In this document: piece by piece, positions 1 through 6,332 of the stretch
Layout of the letters: every line of letters starts with the position of its first letter
Numbering within the stretch: the stretch's first letter is position 1
DNA from: Planctomycetaceae bacterium
GTDB taxonomy: Bacteria > Planctomycetota > Planctomycetia > Pirellulales > Thermoguttaceae
DNA: 7,713 nt
Reading direction: 5' to 3'
Assembly (NCBI GenBank): GCA_031254675.1
Contig: JAIRTV010000515.1
Location: forward strand, 1-7,713
Position numbers and translations under genes: made by a program
Notes under the pieces: generated by a model
The model's input: only the letters and a program-made list of their open reading frames with translations
Databases searched by the model: none
Told to the model about the DNA's origin: nothing

Positions 1-2
1 GA

Positions 3-398
3 AGTAATTACAATTTCAGTGCAATTACTGATGGAACCAGCAATACGTTAATGTTCCTTGAACGTACCGGATATTCAAAATCTTCTACAATTTCCGGTAC
101 AACACGAACCTATTATCCAAACACTTGCTTTAATCCATTCTTTGTTGTAACGGATTCCAGTCAAGGTTATGTAATAGCATCACTGCCTCCATCTTTCCAG
201 TTTTTTATTAATCCGCCCAAAGAAACCGGTTATAGTGACCCGAATAATATTGCACGTTCGGCGCAAAGCGAACATCCTGGCGGTGTGATGGTCGGACTTG
301 TTGACGGTTCTTGCCGTTTTCTCACTCAAACGATATCAATGAGTATTTATGATGCCATTATGAGTCGGCATGGCGGAGAATCCACTTCCGTGCCGTAA
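3..398 (+). CDS. DUF1559 / H-X9-DG domain protein, C-terminal part (5' truncated by window)
   Basis: This is the last ~131 residues of a DUF1559-family protein. The frame is open from base 3 and the N-terminus lies outside the window. The family hallmark ITDGTSNT is encoded at about 24-47. The C-terminal H-X9-DG signature is exact: His at 273-275 and Asp-Gly at 303-308, within SEHPGGVMVGLVDGSCRF. The ending, with a GGE near the C-terminus and a TAA at 396-398, is typical, so the 3' end looks complete. In this family the missing N-terminus normally carries a type IV pilin-like prepilin helix, and the proteins are thought to be exported surface or pseudopilin-like proteins with no known biochemistry. 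Planctomycetes carry tens to hundreds of paralogues, which makes this the best taxonomic clue here. It converges on serS with a gap of about 170 bp. The family call is secure; the cellular role is not known. Confidence 0.9.
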   Translation, partial: SNYNFSAITDGTSNTLMFLERTGYSKSSTISGTTRTYYPNTCFNPFFVVTDSSQGYVIASLPPSFQFFINPPKETGYSDPNNIARSAQSEHPGGVMVGLVDGSCRFLTQTISMSIYDAIMSRHGGESTSVP

Positions 399-537
399 AG
401 ATATTTGCAACATAATATTGGTAATATTTTCAGTAGAATTTTTATTTGAAACACCCAAAAGATGAATAATCAAAAACGTACTGTTTTCGCCTACGGTTAC
501 AATAGTTGAGCCGACTTTCATCTTTTCGACCAAACGC

Positions 538-569
538 AGGGTCAAATCAGCGATAGCCGACTTGACCCT
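538..569 (-). terminator. 14-bp hairpin starting in the serS stop codon, candidate serS terminator
   Basis: AGGGTCAA (538-545) pairs with TTGACCCT (562-569). On the minus-strand RNA the stem continues inward without a break: 546/561 and 549/558 are A/C on the plus strand but G-U on the minus strand, and 547-548 and 550-551 pair normally. The result is a 14-bp stem closed by a 4-base loop (552-555). It overlaps two bases of the serS TAG (568-570). The tail on the minus strand is only weakly U-rich (a TTT shortly after the stem), so it is not a textbook intrinsic terminator. It could instead be an mRNA 3'-end stabiliser. Confidence 0.45.
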
Positions 570-1851
570 ATTGACGGCGGATTACTTCTTTTCCAACAAA
601 CGGCTGTAACACATTCGGGACGACAACAGAGCCGTCTTTTTGTTGATACAATTCAAGAATGGCAACCAACGCTCGACTAATCGCAATAGCGGTTCCGTTG
701 AGCGTGTGCAGAAATTTTGTCCCTTTTTCACCTTTAATTTTGTATCGGGTATTGAGGCGGCGAGCTTGATAATCTGTACAGTTGGACGTGCTGGTTACTT
801 CGCCGTATTCTCCGGCATCGCCGCGCCCCGGCATCCACGCTTCAAGATCAAATTTACGATAGGCTGGACCACCAAGATCACCGGTTGCCGTGTCAACAAC
901 TTGATACGGAATTTCAAGCCCGTCGAAAATTTTACATTCGAGATCAAGCATTTCGTTGTGTATTGCTTCGCTTTGTTCCGGTAACGAAAACGCGAACATT
1001 TCCACTTTCGTAAATTGATGAACCCGATACAATCCGCGTGAAGCCCGTCCAGCGGCTCCCGCTTCTGTACGAAAACAATGCGAAATACCACAAAACCGTA
1101 ACGGAAGAATTTCCGCATCAACCGTTTGTCCCGCCAATAAACCACCTAACGGAATTTCCGCCGTGGCGACAAGACTTAAATCGGTTCCATCAATACTGTA
1201 AATTTGAGTTTCTTGTCCGCGCGGAATATAACCGGTTCCTTGCAAAATATCGTTACGGGCAAGATCCGGTGTTGCGGTCAGAGTGAAGCCCGCTTGATTC
1301 AGAATTTCAACCGCGTAACGTTGCAACGCCAATTCCAACAAAACGGCTTCGTTTTTGAGAAAATAAAATCCGGCTCCGGCAACACGTGCACCAGCTTCAA
1401 AATCAATCAGATCAAGCCGTTCACCGAGAACAACATGATCTAACGGTTGGAAATCGAAGGTCGGAATCGCTGTTTTTCCCAATAATCGTTGCTGATTGGC
1501 ACGATCATCCGTGCCGATTGGCGCGTCGGGATGCGCCATGTTGGGAATCGAACGTTGAATCCTATCCAAATCATTTTCAAGACAATCCAACTTTGTTCGC
1601 AATTCTGCGATTTTTTCGCGAAGAATACGACCGGTTTCTTTTTTGGTATCTCTTTCTTCCGGTGATTTTGCCTGACCAATTGATTTTGAAATGGAATTGG
1701 CTTCGGTTTGCAAACGTTCCAGCTCTTGCTGTAACGATTTCCGCTCCGTTTCAATGGCAACAAAACAATCCACATCCGCCGTAACTCCACGATTTCGGCA
1801 ATTGAGTTTAACGGATTCGGCATTTTCCAGAATAAATTTTCGATCCAACAT
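568..1851 (-). CDS. serS: Seryl-tRNA synthetase
   Basis: Class II aminoacyl-tRNA synthetase that charges tRNA-Ser (and tRNA-Sec) with serine in the cytoplasm. The product is 427 residues, the normal length. Residues ~30-100 form the helical, charged coiled-coil arm that contacts the tRNA long arm. The catalytic core follows: the TAE serine-binding loop at 230-232, motif 2 from FRTEAG (260-265) through RGLYRVHQFTKVE, the segment GEVTSTSNCTDYQARR (~350-365), and motif 3 NGTAIAISRALVAILELYQ (385-403) with its conserved Arg. The reading frame is open for 11 codons further upstream, to 1884. I prefer the ATG at 1851 because MLDRKFILEN matches the usual SerRS N-terminus and GAAAGG lies about 7 bases before it. 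An upstream promoter is visible at 1896-1924. It is transcribed alone, with a convergent gene on its 3' side. Confidence 0.97.
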   Translation of the reverse strand: MLDRKFILENAESVKLNCRNRGVTADVDCFVAIETERKSLQQELERLQTEANSISKSIGQAKSPEERDTKKETGRILREKIAELRTKLDCLENDLDRIQRSIPNMAHPDAPIGTDDRANQQRLLGKTAIPTFDFQPLDHVVLGERLDLIDFEAGARVAGAGFYFLKNEAVLLELALQRYAVEILNQAGFTLTATPDLARNDILQGTGYIPRGQETQIYSIDGTDLSLVATAEIPLGGLLAGQTVDAEILPLRFCGISHCFRTEAGAAGRASRGLYRVHQFTKVEMFAFSLPEQSEAIHNEMLDLECKIFDGLEIPYQVVDTATGDLGGPAYRKFDLEAWMPGRGDAGEYGEVTSTSNCTDYQARRLNTRYKIKGEKGTKFLHTLNGTAIAISRALVAILELYQQKDGSVVVPNVLQPFVGKEVIRRQ

Positions 1852-1895
1852 GATTGTACCTTTCAAAAAATTTGTTTCCGACAAAGAGAGTAAGA

Positions 1896-1924
1896 ATTTT
1901 CGCAGAAAAACAAGTTCATGTCAA
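1896..1924 (-). promoter_or_regulatory. sigma70-type promoter of serS
   Basis: On the minus strand a perfect -35 TTGACA (1919-1924) is followed by a 17-base spacer and a -10 GAAAAT (1896-1901; 4 of 6 matches to TATAAT). The predicted transcript would start near 1889, giving a leader of just under 40 bases with the serS Shine-Dalgarno site in it. No T-box-like structure fits in so short a leader. The same placement implies that transcription starts almost at the upstream in-frame start (1884), which supports the ATG at 1851. Confidence 0.6.
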
Positions 1925-2044
1925 GGTGAAATCATTGACGTTTCGAACAACGCGAATGTTGCAAGATTGATGACGACCGTTTTGATCATCCCATTATAAT
2001 TTCGTAACTCTATAGAATTTTCGTTGAAGGGTGTTGACGCTGAT

Positions 2045-2103
2045 AATTAACGGCGCAAGTAGAATGTGATAACGAGATTCATAATTCACTTGCGCCTTTA
2101 ATT
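2045..2103 (-). terminator. Strong hairpin downstream of the small secreted-protein gene
   Basis: GGCGCAAGT (2052-2060) pairs perfectly with ACTTGCGCC (2088-2096). The stem extends outward past one mismatch (2051/2097) by AATTAA (2045-2050) with TTAATT (2098-2103). It extends inward past one bulged base by GAAT (2062-2065) with ATTC (2084-2087). It lies 24 bases beyond the stop of the minus-strand gene at 2127. On that strand the GC-rich stem is followed by GTTAATTAT, a weak U tract. This is consistent with an intrinsic terminator that also insulates serS from readthrough. The loop is about 18 bases. Confidence 0.55.
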
Positions 2104-2126
2104 TCCCTGAGAGAGTGACTCAAAAT

Positions 2127-2414
2127 TTACCAACAGTAAAAGGGATAGATGGGTTGCCACGCGCGGACATATCGCGGATAAACCGGATAATAAGTCGGTG
2201 CGTAAATAACCGGACGGTAAACACCGAATGGTCCCCGACGATACACAATCGGCGGATGACACGGATCGAAATGGGGTACACTGCAATCACAGGGTGCGAC
2301 CACACTTTCCGTTACAGTAGTTGTTTGCGAAACGGTTTCATCGGCTGAAGCGACATTGACCGCTGCAAAAACAAACAACAAGACAACTGACAAGCAAACA
2401 AACATTCTGGTCAT
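2127..2414 (-). CDS. Small secreted Tyr/Pro/Cys-rich protein, function unknown
   Basis: The 95-residue product is not recognised as a named family. The start is fixed by AAGGAG seven bases before the ATG at 2414. The frame is open further upstream, but nothing supports a longer start. Residues 1-24 form a classic Sec signal peptide: a basic start (MTR), a hydrophobic core VCLSVVLLFVFAAV, and a VASA cleavage site before DET. The mature part is ~71 residues: a short Thr/Val/Ser stretch, then CDCSVPHFDPCHPP, and a tail rich in Tyr, Pro and Arg (YRRGPFGVYRPVIYAPTYYPVYPRY) ending in FYCW. It has four cysteines at 42, 44, 52 and 94, so two disulphides are possible after export. I recall small secreted Tyr/Pro-rich proteins from planctomycetes but cannot name an orthologue. 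It has its own promoter candidate and 3' hairpin, so it is probably monocistronic. Confidence 0.75.
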   Translation of the reverse strand: MTRMFVCLSVVLLFVFAAVNVASADETVSQTTTVTESVVAPCDCSVPHFDPCHPPIVYRRGPFGVYRPVIYAPTYYPVYPRYVRAWQPIYPFYCW

Positions 2415-2496
2415 AACAAACTCCTTATGTGAAACGTTATGGAACAACCCTTTCAGAAATAAATCGTTATTTCCGAAGGAAAACACACCTAATGAA

Positions 2497-2525
2497 ATAA
2501 TCCGCAGCAATTGATTTTTTGTGAA
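2497..2525 (-). promoter_or_regulatory. Candidate promoter of the small secreted-protein gene
   Basis: On the minus strand TTCACA (2520-2525, 5 of 6 matches to TTGACA) is followed by a 17-base spacer and GATTAT (2497-2502, 4 of 6). Transcription would begin near 2490, giving a leader of about 75 bases before the ATG. The leader contains a small hairpin, GAAATA/TATTTC (2456-2473), and the strong Shine-Dalgarno site. Confidence 0.4.
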
Positions 2526-2952
2526 CACGACTAAATCACAATTCCTAAAAACGTTGTTTCCTCAAAATTTTGTCCCGAACAATAAGAACCGGCAAATATT
2601 TTTCGAGAAAATTAGGTGTTTGGAAATTTTCTTTTGTCGGCGATTGTCTTTTGGCAACTGTTGGGCAACCGGCTACTCGAAACTTCGAATGATGACCAAT
2701 TGCCTAAGACCAACATGACACAACGGAATATTTTCATTAACTTCAACGGCTATTTTATCATCACAGTCGATAAAGTCAATATATTGGAGAAAAAAGTCAA
2801 AATTTTTCGATTGTAGAATATACATAGACTATCCGATGGTTTTGGAATTTAGCGGGCAATAAATCTCAATATTCGCGAACTTGAATGTTAATTTAGGGTG
2901 AATACGCAGTAAATTACAACGCATAAACGGCAGAATTTTTAAATTGATCATG

Positions 2953-2988
2953 TTTTGCAGTCGATAAATATTCTGTAGTCGATAAATT
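2953..2988. repeat. 18-bp direct repeat, two adjacent copies
   Basis: Two adjacent 18-base units, 2953-2970 and 2971-2988, match at 15 of 18 positions. They share the core AGTCGATAAAT preceded by TG and one variable base. An 11-base match, CAGTCGATAAA, occurs about 190 bases upstream at 2764-2774. A period of 18 bases is close to two helical turns, so a protein could bind the two copies on nearly the same face. The repeat lies 127 bp before the gene at 3115. Confidence 0.6.
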
Positions 2989-3061
2989 TACCGTAAACAT
3001 AAAAAGTGTAAAAAAAGATCATTTCTGCAAGATTATCGATTTTATTCCGTGCTGGTATCGT

Positions 3062-3069
3062 GATAATAT
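3062..3069 (+). promoter_or_regulatory. Weak -10-like element before the gene at 3115
   Basis: GATAAT (3062-3067, 5 of 6 matches) overlaps an extended-type TGATAATAT. No good -35 is present at the expected distance (3039-3044 reads ATTTTA). It would give a leader of about 40 bases. The evidence is thin. Confidence 0.25.
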
Positions 3070-3114
3070 TGCGACGGTCTAAAGTAATCAACCTTTTACA
3101 ACCAAAAGAGTTAA

Positions 3115-3927
3115 ATGATGTCCGATCTAAAATCGTCTGGTGAGGCGACTCGACAACCAATTCAGACAACCGCCCATGCTGTCGAATTCGATCCGGTTTC
3201 GGAAATCAGAAAATTACGCCAAAATCTCTCGCACCACATTCAGGTTGTCCATTCACACGATTCCCACGCCGCAATTATTCCGAATACGCCGACGTCAAAG
3301 GCAAACGAGAACGAAAATAATGTTCAAGAAAATGCGGAGAAATTCGAATGTGAAGAACCAACAATGATTGCCGAAACAATTGATGTTGTCAACGAAATCA
3401 ATAGCGATTTATTGTTTCCGATGTTTCCGATCTCCACAGAAAATGAAACGGAAAAAAAACAAACGTCGGAATTGCCCGCACAGGAATTGGTTCAACAAAT
3501 TCACCAGACAAGACAATTACTCGCCCAACTCCAAATAACATCTTACGAAAATAAACCATCGTCCGAACAATCATTGTCCGAGAAAGTATTGCCCGACGAA
3601 CCTTTTTCCGAACAGAAAAATAATAAAACGAAAAACATTGCTGCTACCGAAACAGATTCCGCAACAGAATACAAGATCAATTCCAAGACAGAATCGTTGG
3701 CAACATCGGAAAGTTTTTTTCCTTCGCTGGCGATGTTAAAAATGATGAATGCGGTATTGATGTGGTGTGGATTTTTGGGCATTATTTTTTCATTTCAATA
3801 TTGGGAACAAGACAATCATTTGGGATTGATTATAATTGGTGCGGGTTTGATTTTGATGGTGGTTGGCTTTTTGGGACAATTTTGTTCTGTTACTGTTCAC
3901 AAAAAAAATCGCGAACAGATATTATAA
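3115..3927 (+). CDS. Uncharacterised protein: disordered acidic N-terminal region and two C-terminal membrane helices
   Basis: The 270-residue product is not recognised. There are two adjacent ATGs, at 3115 and 3118. AAAAGAG at 3104-3110 is better spaced (7 bases) for the second, so the true N-terminus may be MSDLK. Residues 1-200 are low in hydrophobic residues and rich in Glu, Ser, Thr, Asn and Gln, so probably disordered. Two short amphipathic helices share the pattern VxxIxxxRQxL, at 28-38 and 126-136. Two hydrophobic segments follow, ~206-229 and ~236-257, separated by a short polar turn (EQDNHLG). The protein ends with the basic tail HKKNREQIL. There is no signal peptide. The topology is probably a membrane hairpin with a long N-terminal region and a short tail on the same side, likely the cytoplasm because of the positive tail. 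It could tether or organise a partner at the membrane, but this is speculation. No operon partner is visible. Confidence 0.7.
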   Translation: MMSDLKSSGEATRQPIQTTAHAVEFDPVSEIRKLRQNLSHHIQVVHSHDSHAAIIPNTPTSKANENENNVQENAEKFECEEPTMIAETIDVVNEINSDLLFPMFPISTENETEKKQTSELPAQELVQQIHQTRQLLAQLQITSYENKPSSEQSLSEKVLPDEPFSEQKNNKTKNIAATETDSATEYKINSKTESLATSESFFPSLAMLKMMNAVLMWCGFLGIIFSFQYWEQDNHLGLIIIGAGLILMVVGFLGQFCSVTVHKKNREQIL

Positions 3928-4234
3928 TCATACATTAAATATTTGATGTTTCAAGATTGTTCGATATTGCGTAACAGACATTCGCCGCCAACACAGAACC
4001 GGAAACGTTGGCACTTGGGCGTGTTAAAACCATTTTGTTTGGGGGAGAGTTCTTTTTTAGAAAAATAAAGGTATAATTTTGCCAAAATCACTTAACACTG
4101 AAATATAGTCAGATTGACCTAGACAGTTGCATCAAACCCAAAAGAATAACACACCAAAAAATAAATAAAATATCTAAAAACAACATTATACGTTATTTTC
4201 TATTGGTACAATATATTACCGCTCATGTTTTGTT
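3928..4234. other. 307-bp intergenic leader region before phoH
   Basis: No gene is seen. A weak AT hairpin (3932-3949) follows the upstream stop codon. A second inverted repeat, GCCAAC (3987-3992) / GTTGGC (4007-4012), has a 14-base loop and no T tract. A good -10, TATAAT, lies at 4072-4077. Bases 4130-4191 are A-rich and contain a single G. A second -10-like TACAAT (4207-4212) lies just before phoH. If transcription starts at the first -10, phoH has a leader of about 150 bases. Confidence 0.55.
4050..4077 (+). promoter_or_regulatory. Candidate promoter of the phoH-udg operon
   Basis: A consensus TATAAT lies at 4072-4077. The best -35 is the weak TTCTTT at 4050-4055 with a 16-base spacer. 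The -10 is perfect but the -35 is poor, so an activator or another sigma factor may be involved. A rival start is TACAAT at 4207-4212, which would give a transcript with only about 15 bases before the ATG. Confidence 0.4.
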
Positions 4235-5158
4235 ATGTACGAAAAAACAATTGCCGTCATTGATTCAAAAGCCTTGCTGAAAGTTTTTGGTCCTAGCGAT
4301 GAATATTTGCGAAAAATACGTGAAGTGTTTGCGGTTAAAGTGACGGTTGATGGGCATCAGATTCTGTTACGCGGCGAACCCGATAATCTTCGGCGTGGTT
4401 CCGCTCTTCTCGAACAACTCCAACAACTCGCCCTTCGTAACAGTTCGCTCGCTCCCGAAGATATTCAACGGGCAATCTCCGAAATATTACACGATAAAGA
4501 TGTCTCCAATATTAAACCAATTGATGTGTACGGAGCAAAACCAATTCGCCCCAAAACCGCCGGTCAAGCACGGTATGTTGAATTACTTCGGTCAAAAGCA
4601 ATCGTTATTTGTGTCGGACCAGCCGGAACCGGTAAAACTTATCTTGCGGTTGCCAAAGCGATTGAAGCACTCAAAACCGAAACAGTTCGAAAAATTGTTC
4701 TCGTCCGTCCTGCCGTAGAAGCCGGTGAAAGTCTTGGATTTTTGCCGGGTGACTTGCAGGCAAAAATCAATCCCTATTTGCGACCACTTTTCGACGCACT
4801 CGGCGATATGATGGAACGTGATTTATTGAAACGATCAATGGAAGAAGATCGAATCGAAGTCATTCCCCTTGCTTACATGCGTGGGCGAACCCTCAACAAC
4901 GCCTCCATTATTCTTGACGAAGCACAAAATACAACCGTTGCCCAAATGAAAATGTTTCTAACCCGCATGGGCGATTCCTCTACAATTACTGTGTGCGGCG
5001 ATACCACACAAATCGATCTGCCGGAACACAAACGAAGCGGGTTAATCGACGCCCGACAACGGCTTAAACATATTGACGCTATCGGAATGATTCAACTCGA
5101 CTCAAGCGATATTGTGCGTCATCAATTAGTACAACAAATCGTCAACGCTTACGAATAA
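4235..5158 (+). CDS. phoH: PhoH-like ATPase (YbeZ type)
   Basis: Cytoplasmic P-loop ATPase of the PhoH/YbeZ family, 307 residues, the usual length. The N-terminal ~75 residues (YLRKIREVFAVKVTVDG... ILLRG) resemble the KH-like RNA-binding domain of this family. The ATPase core shows Walker A GPAGTGKT (128-135), the conserved VRPAVEAGESLGFLPGDL (157-174), Walker B IILDEAQN (225-232), the sensor-like CGDTTQIDLP (254-263), and the family ending SDIVRHQLVQQIVNAYE. Family members are linked to RNA metabolism and phosphate or stress responses, often acting with the endoribonuclease YbeY. The exact reaction is unsettled. In many bacteria ybeY follows directly. Here the next gene, 11 bases on, is a uracil-DNA glycosylase. 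There is no Shine-Dalgarno site before the ATG. The start fits the family, and an ATG at 4225 is out of frame. Confidence 0.93.
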   Translation: MYEKTIAVIDSKALLKVFGPSDEYLRKIREVFAVKVTVDGHQILLRGEPDNLRRGSALLEQLQQLALRNSSLAPEDIQRAISEILHDKDVSNIKPIDVYGAKPIRPKTAGQARYVELLRSKAIVICVGPAGTGKTYLAVAKAIEALKTETVRKIVLVRPAVEAGESLGFLPGDLQAKINPYLRPLFDALGDMMERDLLKRSMEEDRIEVIPLAYMRGRTLNNASIILDEAQNTTVAQMKMFLTRMGDSSTITVCGDTTQIDLPEHKRSGLIDARQRLKHIDAIGMIQLDSSDIVRHQLVQQIVNAYE

Positions 5159-5169
5159 TATTTTTTGCT

Positions 5170-6057
5170 ATGCCCTATCGAATACGTGATGGATTAATTG
5201 ATTATCTGGAAATAATGCAGATCGCCGGTGTTTCAGAACTCGGACCGCCGGTGTTGCGGGATTGTGTTCCCGTAGAAAATATTGCAACGGAATATAACGA
5301 AATGTTTGCCGAAAGTTCCGATAACAAAAATTCTGATAAAAAGATTGAGAATACGGAAATTATTAACAATCCCGAAAACCAGCAACCTATTTTAGAACCG
5401 GTTTTCATTCAAAGTCGTGAATCGATTCCCTCAAAGCCAACAGAAGAGAGTGTACAGGAGTTGCCGATTTCTATGAGTATGAGTAAAAGTAAAACCGATC
5501 AACTTCAGGAACTTGCGCAAAAAGTGGCGCAATGTACATTGTGTCAAGAATTGGCGTTGACTCGCAAGCAAACCGTGTTCGGGGTTGGCAATCCCGATGC
5601 ACAACTCGTGTTCCTCGGCGAAGCACCAGGCGCCGACGAAGATAAACAAGGAGAACCGTTTGTCGGACGTGCCGGAATGTTATTGAACGATATTATCGCC
5701 AAAGGAATGAAAATTCGACGTGAAGATGTTTATATCTGTAACATTCTGCGTTGCCGACCGCCAGGCAATCGAAATCCTTCGCCCGAAGAAGCACGATGTT
5801 GTAAACCGTTTCTCGATCAAACTCTCGAAATTATTCAGCCCAAATATATTTGTTGTCTGGGAACAATTGCAGCACAAAATCTGTTACAATCGCCCAACTC
5901 GATTGGTTCTATGCGTGGAAAAATATTTCATTACAATAATATCAAAGTCGTTTGTACTTATCATCCTGCCTATTTGCTCCGAAATCCATCCGCAAAAAAA
6001 CAAACTTGGGAAGATATCCAACTCCTAATGCAGGAAATGGGATTGGCGGTACGTTAA
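5170..6057 (+). CDS. udg: Family 4 uracil-DNA glycosylase (Fe-S type) with N-terminal extension
   Basis: Removes uracil from DNA as the first step of base-excision repair. The 295-residue protein has its catalytic domain in residues ~108-295. Motif A, GEAPGADED, is at 150-158 and motif B, HPAYLLR, at 265-271. The iron-sulphur cluster cysteines fit the family pattern: C122 and C125 (CTLC), C195 (LRCRPPGNRNPSPEE) and C211 (CKPFL, with an extra C210 next to it). GEPFVGRAGMLL at 161-172 is also diagnostic. Residues 1-~105 are extra relative to the short thermophile enzymes. They comprise a helix, MPYRIRDGLIDYLEIMQIAGV, and a long Ser/Asn/Glu/Pro-rich linker that looks disordered. The gene starts 11 bases after phoH on the same strand and so is probably co-transcribed. 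No Shine-Dalgarno site is visible (a T-rich stretch precedes the ATG), so translation may be coupled to phoH. The family call is secure; the role of the extension is unknown. Confidence 0.93.
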   Translation: MPYRIRDGLIDYLEIMQIAGVSELGPPVLRDCVPVENIATEYNEMFAESSDNKNSDKKIENTEIINNPENQQPILEPVFIQSRESIPSKPTEESVQELPISMSMSKSKTDQLQELAQKVAQCTLCQELALTRKQTVFGVGNPDAQLVFLGEAPGADEDKQGEPFVGRAGMLLNDIIAKGMKIRREDVYICNILRCRPPGNRNPSPEEARCCKPFLDQTLEIIQPKYICCLGTIAAQNLLQSPNSIGSMRGKIFHYNNIKVVCTYHPAYLLRNPSAKKQTWEDIQLLMQEMGLAVR

Positions 6058-6225
6058 TTCGCATAAAATTCGGTTTATCGTTTTTGAAGTAAAAAAACAA
6101 GTTGTCAATCTCAGCAAAACCAAAAAGAAAAAATAAAACAATAAACATTCTTCTATAAAGTCATAATGTTGATACTGTAATTTTATGGCATGGAATGTGA
6201 ACTTCTTGCCGGCTCAATGATTCGG

Positions 6226-6237
6226 TTTTGCGCAAAA
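6226..6237. repeat. 12-bp perfect palindrome
   Basis: TTTTGCGCAAAA is perfectly self-complementary with a GCGC centre, about 170 bases before the nagB-like start. It could be a repressor half-site pair or a chance event in AT-rich DNA. Confidence 0.4.
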
Positions 6238-6302
6238 TTCAAGTGGTTTGACGTAAAATAATGTATTGTTTTATGTGTTGCTCTGAATTATGATAACAAC
6301 GA

Positions 6303-6332
6303 TTTATTGATCACGATGAGTTTGATCATAAA
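6303..6332. promoter_or_regulatory. Operator-like dyad upstream of the nagB-like gene
   Basis: TTTATTGATCA (6303-6313) faces TGATCATAAA (6323-6332). The arms are complementary over 10 bases with one extra T in the left arm, and the spacer is 9 bases. Within it TTGATCA is repeated in direct orientation (6307-6313 and 6322-6328). It lies 76 bases before the ATG and overlaps the best promoter guess, as a repressor site would. It does not resemble the NagC or DasR consensus as I know them. Confidence 0.4.

Larger units (their letters stand above)
2415..3114. other. 700-bp gene-free region
   Basis: I see no convincing gene here. Short open frames exist on both strands, but they use GTG/TTG starts, lack Shine-Dalgarno sites and have random-looking composition. 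The left end holds the promoter and leader of the minus-strand gene at 2127. The right end holds an 18-bp tandem repeat (2953-2988) and the leader of the gene at 3115. A third partial copy of the repeat core (CAGTCGATAAA) sits at 2764-2774. No tRNA or recognisable riboswitch was found by eye. Confidence 0.6.

Noticed and set aside
336..545. Minus-strand open frame of 69 codons between the DUF1559 gene and serS
   Set aside because: It begins with TTG inside the serS 3' hairpin, has no Shine-Dalgarno site, and its last third runs antisense through the DUF1559 coding sequence. It resembles no known family.
1852..1884. Longer N-terminus for serS (MSETNFLKGTI)
   Set aside because: The ATG at 1851 has a well-placed GAAAGG and matches the usual SerRS start. 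The predicted transcription start near 1889 leaves no room for a ribosome site before 1884.
2415..2528. Longer N-terminus for the small secreted protein
   Set aside because: The extension would bury the signal peptide, and AAGGAG sits just before the ATG at 2414. The predicted -35/-10 also lies within this stretch.
2521..2816. Two overlapping plus-strand open frames of about 65 codons
   Set aside because: One starts with GTG, neither has a Shine-Dalgarno site, and the composition is Lys/Asn/Phe-rich as expected from AT-rich noncoding DNA.
2948..3169. Minus-strand open frame of 73 codons containing the 18-bp repeat
   Set aside because: It starts inside the coding sequence of the gene at 3115 and its end merely translates the tandem repeat (FIDYR/FIDCK). 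No ribosome site is visible.
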